DNA of 59,232 nt from Erysipelotrichaceae bacterium. Lineage in GTDB: Bacteria > Bacillota_I > Bacilli_A > Erysipelotrichales > Erysipelotrichaceae. Location: NCBI GenBank assembly GCA_017432895.1, contig JAFRIG010000064.1, forward strand, positions 1 through 59,232, given 5' to 3'. The notes under the pieces were generated by a model that was not told the origin of the DNA, ran no database searches, and worked only from the letters and a program-made list of their open reading frames with translations. This document shows, piece by piece, positions 7,972 to 16,842 of the stretch. The position numbers and the translations under genes are program-made. Position 1 is the first letter of the stretch. Each line of letters starts with the position of its first letter.

Positions 7972-9921
7972 ATGAGTCTGTATCATGATCAGGCAGCGAT
8001 GCTGATAAAGCTTTTTGAAGCCAAGGAACCTGTCAAGGCGAGCGTCTTTTCGCAAATGTATGGGATCGGTCTTAAGACGGTCAAAAAGGAGATCGAAGCG
8101 ATCGATGCCGAATGTAATGAAAACGGCTGCAACGTTCGTTCAAAGACGGGCGACGGCTATTTTCTGGAAGTAAGCGACGAAGAGTCGTATCAGCTTTTTA
8201 AAGAAGAAGTCCGGAAAAAGTATTACGGCAATTTTTATTATCGCAATGAGAAATCGGAGCGGATGCATCTGGCTATCAGACTGATACTGGTCCAGGGCAG
8301 GATGTTTATCGATGATCTGGCATACAGATGTCTTTGTTCGCAATCGACTTTAAACCGCGATATGAAGCGGATCAAGGACAGGCTGAAGGAATATAAACTC
8401 GATCTGGTCAACCGCACCAACCAGGGTCTGACTCTGGAAGGCGACGAGTGGCATATCCGGCTGGCGATGATCGAAGAATATGAACTCTACAATACCTTTG
8501 AACAGGTAGCACATTTTGAAGAAGAAAAAGAATTCCATGAAGCTTTCATGCATCAGGGCATCTATCATGATCTGCTTTTCGAGCGGATCTTCAAGGTCCT
8601 GAAGAAACATAATTACGCTGTTCCTTATTTTTTCTATGACCGGATGGCGGACATGATCGTTTTGACGATGACCCGCAAGCGTTACGCATCTCACATTGAT
8701 GAACTGCTTCCCTGGTTTAATAAATGCGAAACCGAAAGAGTAGAACCGATCATTGCGGAGATCTTTGCGGATCTGCCGGGTTTTGTCGGTGTCGATCTTT
8801 CTGCCGGCGAACTGAAGGCTCTGGCTTTATATCTGAAACTTCATCATACACTCAAATATAATCAGCTGCGGGAAAAAGAAGATCCCGCCAAGGCTGATGC
8901 AATGGTAGAAGATCTGCTGGCAAAGTTAAATGAGCGGATCGATATGCGGGGCTACGATTTGACTTCTTTCATCAAGGACCTGTTTTGCGAACTGTCCCGC
9001 TTGACCAGACAGCTGGCTTATGATGTGCACCTGCCACGTTATTATGGCAAGAATTTCGCCCGGGACGGTGTCTTAAGTCTGGATATCTGTACCTTTATCT
9101 ACCGCTATCTGCTGGATCATGGTGTCAAAAATCTATTGGAAGATGACATTCTGAGTTTTTATTACATCGTTTCTTCCATGGTCCGCAATTGCGCATCCCA
9201 GCATAAGAAACGGATATATGTGATCTCTTCCCAGGGTTTTTACGCCTCCCGGTCCTATGCCACAAATCTGCGCAGAATGATCAGCAGTGATTCTCTCGAA
9301 TTCGTTCCGGTCGAATACTTCGAACTATACAATACCAATATGTCGCAAGTGGACTGCATTCTGACGGATATTGAGAGTTTACAGAATGAGTTTTACTACA
9401 AACCGGTCTACGACCTCTTCTATGCCCGTAAAGCCAAGCAACTTGAAAGACTGCAGGAGCAGATTATGGAGAAGGAATATCCTTTCTTTGAAGACTGTTT
9501 CAAAGCGGAAGATATCGCTTATCCCGAAGGACTGAGCAATGTCAAAGAGATCGAAAAGTATCTTCTGGACAATTGTCTGGAAGAAAAAGACGATCGACAG
9601 CTCATCAGCAAGGAACTTGCAAACCGCTATGAACTTGTCGACCCCAAACGCAACAATCAGATCATTCTGCTCAATACAGTCGGTGACTTTATCGGCCGGG
9701 ACATTTTCAAGGTCCTGATTTTTAAAAAACCTTTGGGTATGCAGCGGGGCGATGTCGACAAGGTGATCTTCTATAACATCAAAGAACCGACGATAGACAA
9801 AATGGCCTATTTGTCCAGGCATATCGCCAACCTCATCCATACCGATAAGTTGGAACTGAGCTATGACAGTCAAAAGGATCACGAAACGATCCTGAATATC
9901 TTACAAAGCAGCAGCAAATGA
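7972..9921 (+). CDS. PRD-containing PTS operon regulator (MtlR/BglG-like)
   Basis: Transcriptional activator of 649 residues next to a mannose-family PTS operon, which it probably controls. Order of parts: winged-helix DNA-binding regions near residues 5-60 and 85-150, PTS regulation domains from about 190 to 395, a IIB-like segment starting with KKRIYVISSQGF near 410, and a C-terminal IIA-like domain from about 510. The IIA-like part lacks the usual IPH phosphorylation motif. No sigma-54 AAA+ domain is present, so it is not of LevR type. ATG at 7972 follows AGAGG. PTS phosphorylation of the PRDs would tell the regulator whether sugar is being imported; that is inferred from the family. Confidence 0.8.
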   Translation: MSLYHDQAAMLIKLFEAKEPVKASVFSQMYGIGLKTVKKEIEAIDAECNENGCNVRSKTGDGYFLEVSDEESYQLFKEEVRKKYYGNFYYRNEKSERMHLAIRLILVQGRMFIDDLAYRCLCSQSTLNRDMKRIKDRLKEYKLDLVNRTNQGLTLEGDEWHIRLAMIEEYELYNTFEQVAHFEEEKEFHEAFMHQGIYHDLLFERIFKVLKKHNYAVPYFFYDRMADMIVLTMTRKRYASHIDELLPWFNKCETERVEPIIAEIFADLPGFVGVDLSAGELKALALYLKLHHTLKYNQLREKEDPAKADAMVEDLLAKLNERIDMRGYDLTSFIKDLFCELSRLTRQLAYDVHLPRYYGKNFARDGVLSLDICTFIYRYLLDHGVKNLLEDDILSFYYIVSSMVRNCASQHKKRIYVISSQGFYASRSYATNLRRMISSDSLEFVPVEYFELYNTNMSQVDCILTDIESLQNEFYYKPVYDLFYARKAKQLERLQEQIMEKEYPFFEDCFKAEDIAYPEGLSNVKEIEKYLLDNCLEEKDDRQLISKELANRYELVDPKRNNQIILLNTVGDFIGRDIFKVLIFKKPLGMQRGDVDKVIFYNIKEPTIDKMAYLSRHIANLIHTDKLELSYDSQKDHETILNILQSSSK

Positions 9922-9946
9922 CGGACTGATAAAAGTCCGTTTTTTC
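9921..9946 (+). terminator. Terminator after the PRD regulator
   Basis: ACGGACT and AGTCCGT pair across a six-base loop and are followed by six T. The hairpin begins at the last base of the stop codon. Confidence 0.85.
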
Positions 9947-10021
9947 ATTTTGGGCATTAATCTAGAGCTTTTTATTGAATTAAGTTCTTTTTCTTTTTCT
10001 TTACACTGAAAGTAACAGAAA

Positions 10022-10038
10022 GCCGGCTATGTTCCGGC
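10022..10038 (+). promoter_or_regulatory. Inverted repeat in the leader of PTS operon 1
   Basis: GCCGG and CCGGC are separated by seven bases, 28 bp before the IIC start codon. It could be an operator or leader hairpin. The promoter itself is not clear; TACACT at 10002-10007 is a possible -10 box. Confidence 0.35.
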
Positions 10039-10065
10039 ACACATACAAAGGGGGAAAAAGTAAGT

Positions 10066-10839
10066 ATGGCTGTTAAAATTGCTCTGATCTTATTAGTCCA
10101 GTTGCTTAAGACCTTCCTTGGTTACTTCAGTCTGGTTCCGGGCGCTTCCGGCGGTGTCTTGTTCAACGCCGTTACGACCGGTGCGATCTTAGGCGATCTG
10201 CCGACTGGATTAATGCTTGGTGGTACTTATGAACTGATGAACATCGGTCTGAACCCGTTAGGCGAATCCGTCGTTCCTAACTACAACCTGGGTTCGATCG
10301 TCGGTGTCTTCTTCGCTATCACGGTCAACAAAGAGTTCGGTACCGCCATGGGTATCGTTGTTGCGACCCTGGCTACGATGCTTAACACCTTCGTTCAGTA
10401 TCTGTCATTGCCGTTTAAGAGCTGGATGGAAAAAGCTCTGGCTAATCACGAATGGAAGAAAGTCGAAACTATCGAATTCCTGAACTGGTTCCCGGCTTTC
10501 ATCGTCGGCACTGCTATTCCTGTCGCCGTCGTCTGTGCTCTTGGCCAGCCGGCTGCGGAAGCGATCATGAACTTCATTCCGGAATGGGTCACCCACGGCT
10601 TCTCCGTTGCAGGTAACGCTTTACCGGCCTTAGGTTTCGCGATCGTTCTTCGTTCATTGTCTGTTGAAAAGAATATCGAGTATCTGATCATCGGTTTCGC
10701 ATTGTTCGCCTTCGCCGGTATCGGTACTGTCGGTGCTACTTTGTTTGGTGTTGCTTTGGCTCTGCTGAAATACAAGCAGGCTAAAGATCTCAAAGCTGTC
10801 GAAGCTAATGCAGGTGCAGGAGGTGTCGGAGATGAGTAA
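10066..10839 (+). CDS. PTS mannose-family transporter subunit IIC (operon 1)
   Basis: Membrane channel subunit of a mannose/sorbose-family phosphotransferase system, 257 residues with many hydrophobic helices. The N-terminal region LLKTFLGYFSLVPGASGG and the LGGTYELMNIGLNPLG stretch are typical of this IIC family. It works with IID (overlapping next gene), IIB and IIA to import and phosphorylate one sugar. ATG at 10066 follows AAGGGGGA. The sugar cannot be read from the sequence; the accompanying hydrolases suggest a substituted sugar rather than plain mannose. Confidence 0.92.
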   Translation: MAVKIALILLVQLLKTFLGYFSLVPGASGGVLFNAVTTGAILGDLPTGLMLGGTYELMNIGLNPLGESVVPNYNLGSIVGVFFAITVNKEFGTAMGIVVATLATMLNTFVQYLSLPFKSWMEKALANHEWKKVETIEFLNWFPAFIVGTAIPVAVVCALGQPAAEAIMNFIPEWVTHGFSVAGNALPALGFAIVLRSLSVEKNIEYLIIGFALFAFAGIGTVGATLFGVALALLKYKQAKDLKAVEANAGAGGVGDE

Positions 10840-11635
10840 GTACGGAAATTTATCAGAAGCTACCTATAAGAAAGTCTGTTTAAGTGCAATGGCTGACCAG
10901 ACCGCCCGTTATATCGGTGGTGGTAACCTGCCTATGCCTACTGTTCGTATCATGATGCCGGCTCTGGCTGAACTGTATGCCGACCAGCCGGATCTGATCG
11001 TTGAGAAACAGATGCGTTATCTCAACGAGTACTTCAATACCGAAAGCACAGCCGGTGATCTACTGCTTGGCGCGATGGTTGCCGTTGAAGCTTCCAAAGC
11101 TCCGAATGCTTCGGATATTTCCAACGCCTTAAAGGTCTCTTTGATGGGTCCGTTAGCCGGTATCGGCGATTCGATCTTCAAAGTCGGCGGCAAGGTCATC
11201 TTCTCGGCAATGGCCGGTTATATGGCTCTTGAAGGCAGCCTGTTAGGTCTCTTGGTCTGTGAGATCTGGGCTCTGGTCACTTTGGCTTGCAAGTACTGGT
11301 TCTTCAATATCGGTTATACGCAGGGTACCAACTTCGTTACGACGCTGGCTGATCAGCTCGACCTGGTCACCAGCACGATCGGTGTCCTGGGTCTGGTCGT
11401 TATCGGTAATGCCATTCCTTCGACTGTCAAACTGACGACGAAGTTCAATCTGGCTTATGGCGAATCCGTCAAGCCTTTCCAGGATATCCTTGATTCGATC
11501 TTCCCGTATCTGCTACCTTGCCTGTTGACTTATGCTTTATACAAGGCTTTGGCTGTTAAGGGTATGACGACGATCAAGCTGGTCTATATCGTTCTGGCCT
11601 GCGGTCTTGTTCTGTCGTTGTTAGGCATCTGCTAA
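10832..11635 (+). CDS. PTS mannose-family transporter subunit IID (operon 1)
   Basis: Membrane subunit of 267 residues that forms the transport complex with IIC; IID is unique to mannose-family systems. Family landmarks are the GDLLLGAMVAVE segment, SLMGPLAGIGDSIF and the aromatic YWFFNIGYTQG. I chose ATG at 10832 (MSKYGN) because GGAGGTG lies just upstream; the frame is open from 10808. It overlaps the end of the IIC gene by 8 bp, so translation is likely coupled. Confidence 0.92.
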   Translation: MSKYGNLSEATYKKVCLSAMADQTARYIGGGNLPMPTVRIMMPALAELYADQPDLIVEKQMRYLNEYFNTESTAGDLLLGAMVAVEASKAPNASDISNALKVSLMGPLAGIGDSIFKVGGKVIFSAMAGYMALEGSLLGLLVCEIWALVTLACKYWFFNIGYTQGTNFVTTLADQLDLVTSTIGVLGLVVIGNAIPSTVKLTTKFNLAYGESVKPFQDILDSIFPYLLPCLLTYALYKALAVKGMTTIKLVYIVLACGLVLSLLGIC

Positions 11636-11652
11636 GAAAGAGGTAAAAAGAT

Positions 11653-12153
11653 ATGTCAGAAATAGTTGCGGTAAGGATCGATTCACGTTTGATCCATGGC
11701 CAGACGGCTAATCTGTGGCACGGTTACTGGAATTGCGACCGTTACATCATCGTCGATGATGAGACGGCCAATGACCCGACTTTAAAAGGGGTCATGCGTA
11801 TTGCCTGTCCTTCAGGGATCAAGTTGAGTGTTCTGACGGAAGAAAAAGCTGTCGAATATCTGACTGATCCTGGTCACTATGGCAACGAGAGGATCGTTGT
11901 TATCGTGAAGTTTCTGACAGGTCTGGTAAAACTCGCGCAAGCCGGTGTGCAGCTTTCCAAGAAGATCGTCGTCGGTACGATGGTGATCGGTGCTGATCGT
12001 AAAACGGTCATCAACAAGAACGTCAAAGTATCCGATGAGGATGTCCGCTGCTTCCATGAACTGGCCGACCTGGGTTACGAATTCGTTCATCAGGTCGTTC
12101 CGACGATGGATGCGGAAGAGTTCATGCCGATGCTGGCAGAAGTTGAAAAATAA
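11653..12153 (+). CDS. PTS mannose-family subunit IIB (operon 1)
   Basis: Cytoplasmic phosphocarrier of 166 residues that passes phosphate from IIA to the incoming sugar. The phosphorylated residue is His15 in VRIDSRLIHGQ, the standard mannose-family site. Full family length. It follows IID after 17 bp with an AGAGG site. A strong hairpin with a T-rich tail lies after it and may lower expression of the downstream enzymes. Confidence 0.93.
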   Translation: MSEIVAVRIDSRLIHGQTANLWHGYWNCDRYIIVDDETANDPTLKGVMRIACPSGIKLSVLTEEKAVEYLTDPGHYGNERIVVIVKFLTGLVKLAQAGVQLSKKIVVGTMVIGADRKTVINKNVKVSDEDVRCFHELADLGYEFVHQVVPTMDAEEFMPMLAEVEK

Positions 12154-12168
12154 TAGTGTTTAATTATC

Positions 12169-12198
12169 AGGGGTCAGTTTAAACACTGACCCCTTATT
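12169..12198 (+). terminator. Hairpin inside PTS operon 1
   Basis: AGGGGTCAGT pairs perfectly with ACTGACCCCT around six bases and is followed by TATTTT. It separates the transporter genes from the downstream enzymes and may act as a partial terminator or a 3' end stabiliser. Confidence 0.7.
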
Positions 12199-12219
12199 TT
12201 AGAAAAGAGAGGGATAAAG

Positions 12220-13434
12220 ATGAAGATCGGTTTCAGACAGTTCGTGATCAATCCGGAGTTTCCGGTCAACAGGATGCTGGCGCATCATGGCGAAAAGATA
12301 CAGGATGTCGATGACGACCTGCATTGCCGGATGCTGGTGATCGATCCCTGCGAAGAGGGCAAGAAGCCCTGGTATCACATTTCGATCGATGCGGTGGAGA
12401 TCTGGATGGAAGTCCGCAATCAGATAAAGAAGACGGTCGAAGAAGCTTTGGGCTATGAAGTGGATATGGTCGTTTCGGCGACGCATTGTCACAACTGTCC
12501 GTGTATGACGACGGACTACGAATGGAACAAGTGGCTGCTGGAAAAGATCAGAGAAAACGTTCCGCTGATCGAGATCAAGGAGTATGGCAAAGTAGAATAC
12601 AGCTACAATTACCGCTACTTCAACAATCTGGGTGACAGCAGAGAAGCTGATCTGAAACATAAAGTAGTTCATCTTTATGCCGAGACTTTATCTTTCTATG
12701 GTGATGGTAAGCGCATCGGTACGATCTTGATGTACAACAGCCATCCGACGATCAAGGAACTCTGGGTGGGCAATTTCACCAGCGAGTATCCCGGCTATTG
12801 CATTGAAAAGCTGAGCCAAAGGCATCCCGGTGAATTCTTCACCTTCATGCTGGGACCGGCCGGTGATGTTTCACCGCACTTTGTCAGAGAAGACCGCGAT
12901 TATGCACAGATCGCTGTACTAAGCGAGAAGCTGATCGCCGAATATGAAAGGCAGCTGGCTGATCAAGATAAAAAAACGGCTGTCGACAAGTTTATATATC
13001 GGGAAAAGCTCATACCCAATGAGACGGGTCTGCCCGCCGATATGGGTAACGGTTTTATCCCGCCGTTTGAGCGTCTTACGGATCAGGAAAAACAGATCAT
13101 TCAGCGCAAACTGGAAAACCGGCGTTTCCCGCAGAGGAAGCTGGAACCGATGGAACACAACGATTATCATATGTTCTCGCAGCTGATCCTGAATGATGAC
13201 TATTCCATCATCTTTGAACCGTTTGAACTCTACAGTGAATTTTATGGAGCTGTCAACAAACAGACGACTTCGCTCATCTCCATCTCCAATGGCTTTGGCC
13301 ATTACATCACGGGTCTGTATCTCAATCACGTCGTGATGCATGGAACCTTCAATTCGCCCTTCGGTCCTCAACTCAAGAAAGATATGTGGGAACTGTTTGG
13401 CAAGTGGAGCTGCCAGGAGGATGTCGATTTTTAG
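12220..13434 (+). CDS. Neutral ceramidase-like zinc amidohydrolase (PTS operon 1)
   Basis: Protein of 404 residues related to the N-terminal catalytic domain of neutral/alkaline ceramidases, which are zinc amidases. Visible motifs are SATHCHNCP (metal-binding His pair), MYNSHPTI and GPAGDVSPH, in family order. There is no signal peptide and the second ceramidase domain is absent, so it acts in the cytoplasm on something other than extracellular ceramide. Its place between PTS IIB and IIA genes suggests it processes the imported phosphosugar or a linked amide; this is inference. ATG at 12220 follows AGAGGG. A paralogue lies at 19587-20753 beside the second PTS. Confidence 0.7.
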   Translation: MKIGFRQFVINPEFPVNRMLAHHGEKIQDVDDDLHCRMLVIDPCEEGKKPWYHISIDAVEIWMEVRNQIKKTVEEALGYEVDMVVSATHCHNCPCMTTDYEWNKWLLEKIRENVPLIEIKEYGKVEYSYNYRYFNNLGDSREADLKHKVVHLYAETLSFYGDGKRIGTILMYNSHPTIKELWVGNFTSEYPGYCIEKLSQRHPGEFFTFMLGPAGDVSPHFVREDRDYAQIAVLSEKLIAEYERQLADQDKKTAVDKFIYREKLIPNETGLPADMGNGFIPPFERLTDQEKQIIQRKLENRRFPQRKLEPMEHNDYHMFSQLILNDDYSIIFEPFELYSEFYGAVNKQTTSLISISNGFGHYITGLYLNHVVMHGTFNSPFGPQLKKDMWELFGKWSCQEDVDF

Positions 13435-13471
13435 AAGCGCTGTATAAGAATAAATAGAAAGAAGAGATAAT

Positions 13472-14548
13472 ATGCCAGGAACAAATTTCAAGAATATCGG
13501 TATCAAGTATCGTCCGATCAAGTCGGAACTCAAGTCCAAGAGAAAGGTTCTGGAACCCGAGAGGGTCATCCGCTGGCCTTTTATGAAAGCGATCAGGGAA
13601 GGCTACAAGAAGTCTTTCTTCCCGAAGATCAATCCCTATGTAGAAGCTTATCAGTTTAGAGACAATGCCTGGGCTCTGTTTGAAGAAAGCATGGATGGAG
13701 CCGGCGATCTGTGGATGTATCTGATCGAGGGTCCGGAAAAGATCATGATCATCGACACGGGTTTCGGTGTCGGCGATCTCAAGGGTCTGATCTTAAAGCT
13801 GGTGTCCGATCCGGAAAAACCGATCATCTGTGTCAATACGCACAATCACTACGACCACTGCTATGGCAATGCCCAGTTTGATGAGTGCTACTGTTCCATT
13901 CCGGAACTTCATCTGATGCGTCAGAAAAACAATGCCCATGTCTGGGATTATCTGTTTAATGAAAAGGGCGAGGGCATCTGGACGGAATTTGACAAGAATG
14001 ATGTCATCGAATTCGTACCCTGGGAGCCCATCGGTGTTGAAAACGGTCATATCTTCGATTTAGGCAAGGGCTATCTGGTCGAGTGTGTCTATATCACCGG
14101 TCATACGGCCGGTCAGTGTGGCTACTACGATCATGTCAACAGAGATATCTTCATCGGTGATGCCAACAGCTGTGGCGCACCGCAATATGAAGGGGAACCT
14201 TTTGCGGAGAACTACAGCGTTCAGGCCAAGCGTGACCAGCTGCGCCTGTTCAAGCCGCGTTTCGATGAAGTCAACGGCGTCTTCCCGGGCCATGGCATGA
14301 TAGACCAGCCCAGTAAGGCCTTGAACTATCTGCTGGATGCCTGCGAATGGGTTTGCGAACATCCGGACTGGGTCGAAGAAAAAAAGACCCGCAAACATCC
14401 GGCTACCGGTGTGGAAAGTGTGATCTATACCAAATATATCCAGGAAGGTTCGACACTGCGTTTCAATCGCGATAATGTCTACTATCCTGATGATAAGAAG
14501 GATCTGGTTCTGGGCCGTGATCTTAAGGCCGAGGATTATCCCGACTAA
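13472..14548 (+). CDS. Metallo-beta-lactamase-fold hydrolase (PTS operon 1)
   Basis: Cytoplasmic MBL-fold hydrolase of 358 residues, glyoxalase-II-like in its core. Metal motifs are NTHNHYDH near residues 122-129, ITGHTAGQ, FIGDANS and VFPGHGMID. About 60 N-terminal residues precede the core, with KPRxxRxWPF-like basic character. It follows the ceramidase-like gene by 37 bp and precedes a IIA gene, so it probably acts on the same compound. Substrate unknown; lactone, thioester or phosphoester cleavage are all possible for this fold. Confidence 0.8.
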   Translation: MPGTNFKNIGIKYRPIKSELKSKRKVLEPERVIRWPFMKAIREGYKKSFFPKINPYVEAYQFRDNAWALFEESMDGAGDLWMYLIEGPEKIMIIDTGFGVGDLKGLILKLVSDPEKPIICVNTHNHYDHCYGNAQFDECYCSIPELHLMRQKNNAHVWDYLFNEKGEGIWTEFDKNDVIEFVPWEPIGVENGHIFDLGKGYLVECVYITGHTAGQCGYYDHVNRDIFIGDANSCGAPQYEGEPFAENYSVQAKRDQLRLFKPRFDEVNGVFPGHGMIDQPSKALNYLLDACEWVCEHPDWVEEKKTRKHPATGVESVIYTKYIQEGSTLRFNRDNVYYPDDKKDLVLGRDLKAEDYPD

Positions 14549-14565
14549 ACAGAAAGAGAATTATT

Positions 14566-14970
14566 ATGGAAGGAATTCTGATCATCTCTCATGGCAATTA
14601 TGCTCAAGGCCTTGTCGATAGTGCCCGTTTTATCATCGGCAATAATCTCAGACAACTGGAGTGTGTCTGTTACAACCGAAACGATGATCAGGACAGCTTT
14701 CATGAAAAAGTTTTGAAGGCGTTCAAGGAAGTCGACAGCGGCGATGGCGTGTACATCCTGCTGGATGTGGCGGCGGGTATGTGTCTGAAGGAGGCCGCTT
14801 TACTTTTGAACGATAAAGTGGAAATTATATCGGGAGTTAATGTACCATTATTATTAGAGGTACTTACCAAACGCATGACAGGCAATGCATTGGACAAACA
14901 GGATCTGATCGCCAAAGGTCAGGCGGGTCTTGTCGATGTCAGAGAATACCTGGCGTGGCGTTTGAACTGA
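14566..14970 (+). CDS. PTS mannose-family subunit IIA, divergent (operon 1)
   Basis: Phosphocarrier of 134 residues that takes phosphate from HPr. The active His9 is kept in ILIISHGNY, but the normally conserved DLxGGTPxN loop reads DVAAGMCLKE. It is one of two IIA genes in this operon; the other (15597-16016) keeps the full motif. This copy may serve a regulatory role, for example phosphorylating the PRD regulator, or use a different IIB. That split of duties is inferred. Confidence 0.85.
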   Translation: MEGILIISHGNYAQGLVDSARFIIGNNLRQLECVCYNRNDDQDSFHEKVLKAFKEVDSGDGVYILLDVAAGMCLKEAALLLNDKVEIISGVNVPLLLEVLTKRMTGNALDKQDLIAKGQAGLVDVREYLAWRLN

Positions 14971-14982
14971 CGGGAGGGTGTG

Positions 14983-15600
14983 ATGAGTCCATATGTCATA
15001 CTGATGCTGGCAGTGATAATTCTGACGCTGGCATTGTCCTACTATTTGAGCAACAGGGGAAAAGCCAATGGCGAAAAGCTGGCTGCATTACTGGCTAAAG
15101 GCGATTTCAAAACCTTTGACGCGTATTGTCAGGATGAGAAATTCGTCAAGCAAATCCAGCCTTTTACCCTCGACTACCTGAAGCTCAATTCCTATCTGCT
15201 CAGGTCCGATAAGAAGAAGACGGAAGCAGTCTTTGAAAAGCTGCAGAAGGCTAATCTTAACCGGGATCAGCGCCGGGATGTGGCTCTCAAGGGTTTCGCT
15301 TATTATCTGGGTTTAGATGATAAGCAGAACACGAAGTACTATCTCGAGGAGATGGAGAAGACCCTGGTCAGTGAAGATATCCTCAATAACAGCAGGATGT
15401 ATTACGATATCATCTACGAAAAGAAGACGGATATGCTGGATAGTCTGCTGGAAGAATGCGAACAGCTGGAGGGCGAAGAAAGAGCCGGCAATGAACAGCT
15501 GATCGCGATCATTTACAAGAATCTGGGCGACGATAAAAAAGCCCGGGAGTACGAAAGAAGGTCCAGGAAAGATCTGGGCATCAAAGGAGAGAAAAAATGA
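14983..15600 (+). CDS. Membrane-anchored helical-repeat protein of unknown function
   Basis: Unrecognised protein of 205 residues. One N-terminal transmembrane helix (about residues 3-22) is followed by a soluble, charged, helical region with spacing reminiscent of TPR repeats (KNLGDDKKAREYERRS near the end). I prefer ATG at 14983, four bases after GGGAGGG, over the GTG at 14980. Its stop overlaps the start of the next IIA gene (ATGA), so it is part of the PTS operon. It might tether IIA or other operon proteins to the membrane; no homologous function is known to me. Confidence 0.6.
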   Translation: MSPYVILMLAVIILTLALSYYLSNRGKANGEKLAALLAKGDFKTFDAYCQDEKFVKQIQPFTLDYLKLNSYLLRSDKKKTEAVFEKLQKANLNRDQRRDVALKGFAYYLGLDDKQNTKYYLEEMEKTLVSEDILNNSRMYYDIIYEKKTDMLDSLLEECEQLEGEERAGNEQLIAIIYKNLGDDKKAREYERRSRKDLGIKGEKK

Positions 15601-16016
15601 AAGGTATCGTATTAATGAGTCACGGCCCTTTGGCGGCCGGTATGCATGAGACCAGCAAGCTGTTCATGGGTGATGATATTCCTCAGTACACTTATCTGTG
15701 CCTGAACGCAGAAGATTCACCGGAAGGTTTCGATGAGGCTTTAACAGCCAAGATCAAGGAAGTCGATACGGGTGAAGGTGTCATCCTGATCGCCGATCTG
15801 TTTGGCGGTACGCCTTGCAACAGAGCAATGATGCAGCTGCTTAATCCCAATGTCGATCTGATCGCCGGCATGAACCTGGCTATCGTCTTACAGTTATTGG
15901 GCAACCGTCTGTCGGACAACTACGACATGAAGGAACTGGAAGGTGTCGGCAAGGACGGTGTCGTCTATGTCAATCCGCTGATGCAGGCGGCTATGGGCGG
16001 CGAAGACGACGACTAG
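15597..16016 (+). CDS. PTS mannose-family subunit IIA (operon 1)
   Basis: Phosphocarrier of 139 residues with His9 in VLMSHGPLA and the complete DLFGGTPCN motif, so it is the canonical IIA for this region. It overlaps the preceding gene by 4 bp. PTS 2 at 16843-18987 has no IIA gene of its own, so this protein could serve both systems. A strong terminator follows. Confidence 0.93.
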   Translation: MKGIVLMSHGPLAAGMHETSKLFMGDDIPQYTYLCLNAEDSPEGFDEALTAKIKEVDTGEGVILIADLFGGTPCNRAMMQLLNPNVDLIAGMNLAIVLQLLGNRLSDNYDMKELEGVGKDGVVYVNPLMQAAMGGEDDD

Positions 16017-16034
16017 ATCAAATAATCAGTATTG

Positions 16035-16061
16035 AAAAGGCTTGAAAAAGCCTTTTCTTTT
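16035..16061 (+). terminator. Terminator of PTS operon 1
   Basis: AAAAGGCTT pairs with AAGCCTTTT around GAAA and is followed by CTTTTG. It lies 18 bp after the last IIA gene. Confidence 0.85.
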
Positions 16062-16065
16062 GGGA

Positions 16066-16091
16066 AAAGAAAACGATACCGAAGTATCGTT
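16066..16091 (-). terminator. Terminator of the small membrane protein gene
   Basis: On the minus strand AACGATAC and GTATCGTT enclose the very stable TTCG loop and are followed by TTCTTTT. It overlaps the stop codon of the gene it ends. Confidence 0.85.
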
Positions 16092-16695
16092 AAGCTTCTT
16101 TGGATTTCTTTAGAGAATCCTCGTAAGTCTCAAGGATGAGACCGTCGTTGATGTAGGCGTTGAGGTATTTAGGTTTCAAGGCCTTTTCATAGTCTTCGAC
16201 TAAAGGTTTATATTCCTGAATGGAAGAGATGATCATGTTGGGGATGATAAGACACTCATCGAGTTTTCCTTCGACATAGGTCACATAGACGTAGCCTTTG
16301 GGGATGGCAGTCTGGTGAAGAGAGAACTTTTCAATGATCTGCGCATCAAACTTCTTCATCTCGTTGTCGTAGATCTCGACGTCCAGTTTCCAGAAGACAT
16401 GGTTTTTTAAACGGGCATCGCGTCCAAAGCGGACGAAGGAACCGTCTTTTATTTTGGCTAAAGCCACATCGCCATTGGATACGGCTTTTCTGATCAGGTT
16501 CTTGTCAGCGTTGAGGTCGTAATAAGAGAAGATGCCGTTTATCAGCAAGAGGAATAAGGCGAAGGCCAGGATGACGGCGATCTTATGATCCAGCCATTTT
16601 TCCCGGTATTTCAGTAGCAGGATGATGCCTGTGAGTTCGCATATGACGACAATTGAGAGTAATATCGTCGATCTTTTATATAGTTTAAGCTGCAT
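16090..16695 (-). CDS. Membrane protein of unknown function with two N-terminal helices
   Basis: Protein of 201 residues, not recognised. Two hydrophobic helices (about residues 8-28 and 38-56) are followed by a soluble domain rich in beta strands that begins VALAKIKDGSFVRFGRD. I chose ATG at 16695 (MQLKLY) because AAAAGGAA precedes it; an earlier in-frame ATG at 16737 has no site. It stands alone on the minus strand between two PTS operons, divergent from PTS 2. Confidence 0.6.
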   Translation of the reverse strand: MQLKLYKRSTILLSIVVICELTGIILLLKYREKWLDHKIAVILAFALFLLLINGIFSYYDLNADKNLIRKAVSNGDVALAKIKDGSFVRFGRDARLKNHVFWKLDVEIYDNEMKKFDAQIIEKFSLHQTAIPKGYVYVTYVEGKLDECLIIPNMIISSIQEYKPLVEDYEKALKPKYLNAYINDGLILETYEDSLKKSKEA

Positions 16696-16784
16696 ATGGT
16701 GATTCCTTTTCTGTTTTGATTGTAGCATCTGAAGCAAATTATGTGAATCATGAGGATGATTGTGTGAAGATTATGTGAAAAAAG

Positions 16785-16813
16785 TTGAAATCGAATTTAT
16801 GATGTTCTACAAT
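16785..16813 (+). promoter_or_regulatory. Promoter of PTS operon 2
   Basis: TTGAAA (16785-16790), a 17-bp spacer and TACAAT (16808-16813), followed by TAAGGAGG before the IIC start. This is a near-consensus vegetative promoter. Confidence 0.75.
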
Positions 16814-16842
16814 CAAATTATAAGGAGGTTCATAAATAATAT

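Noticed and set aside
7972..9921. LevR-type sigma-54 activator
   Set aside because: There is no AAA+ domain, and no -24/-12 element stands before the PTS operon.
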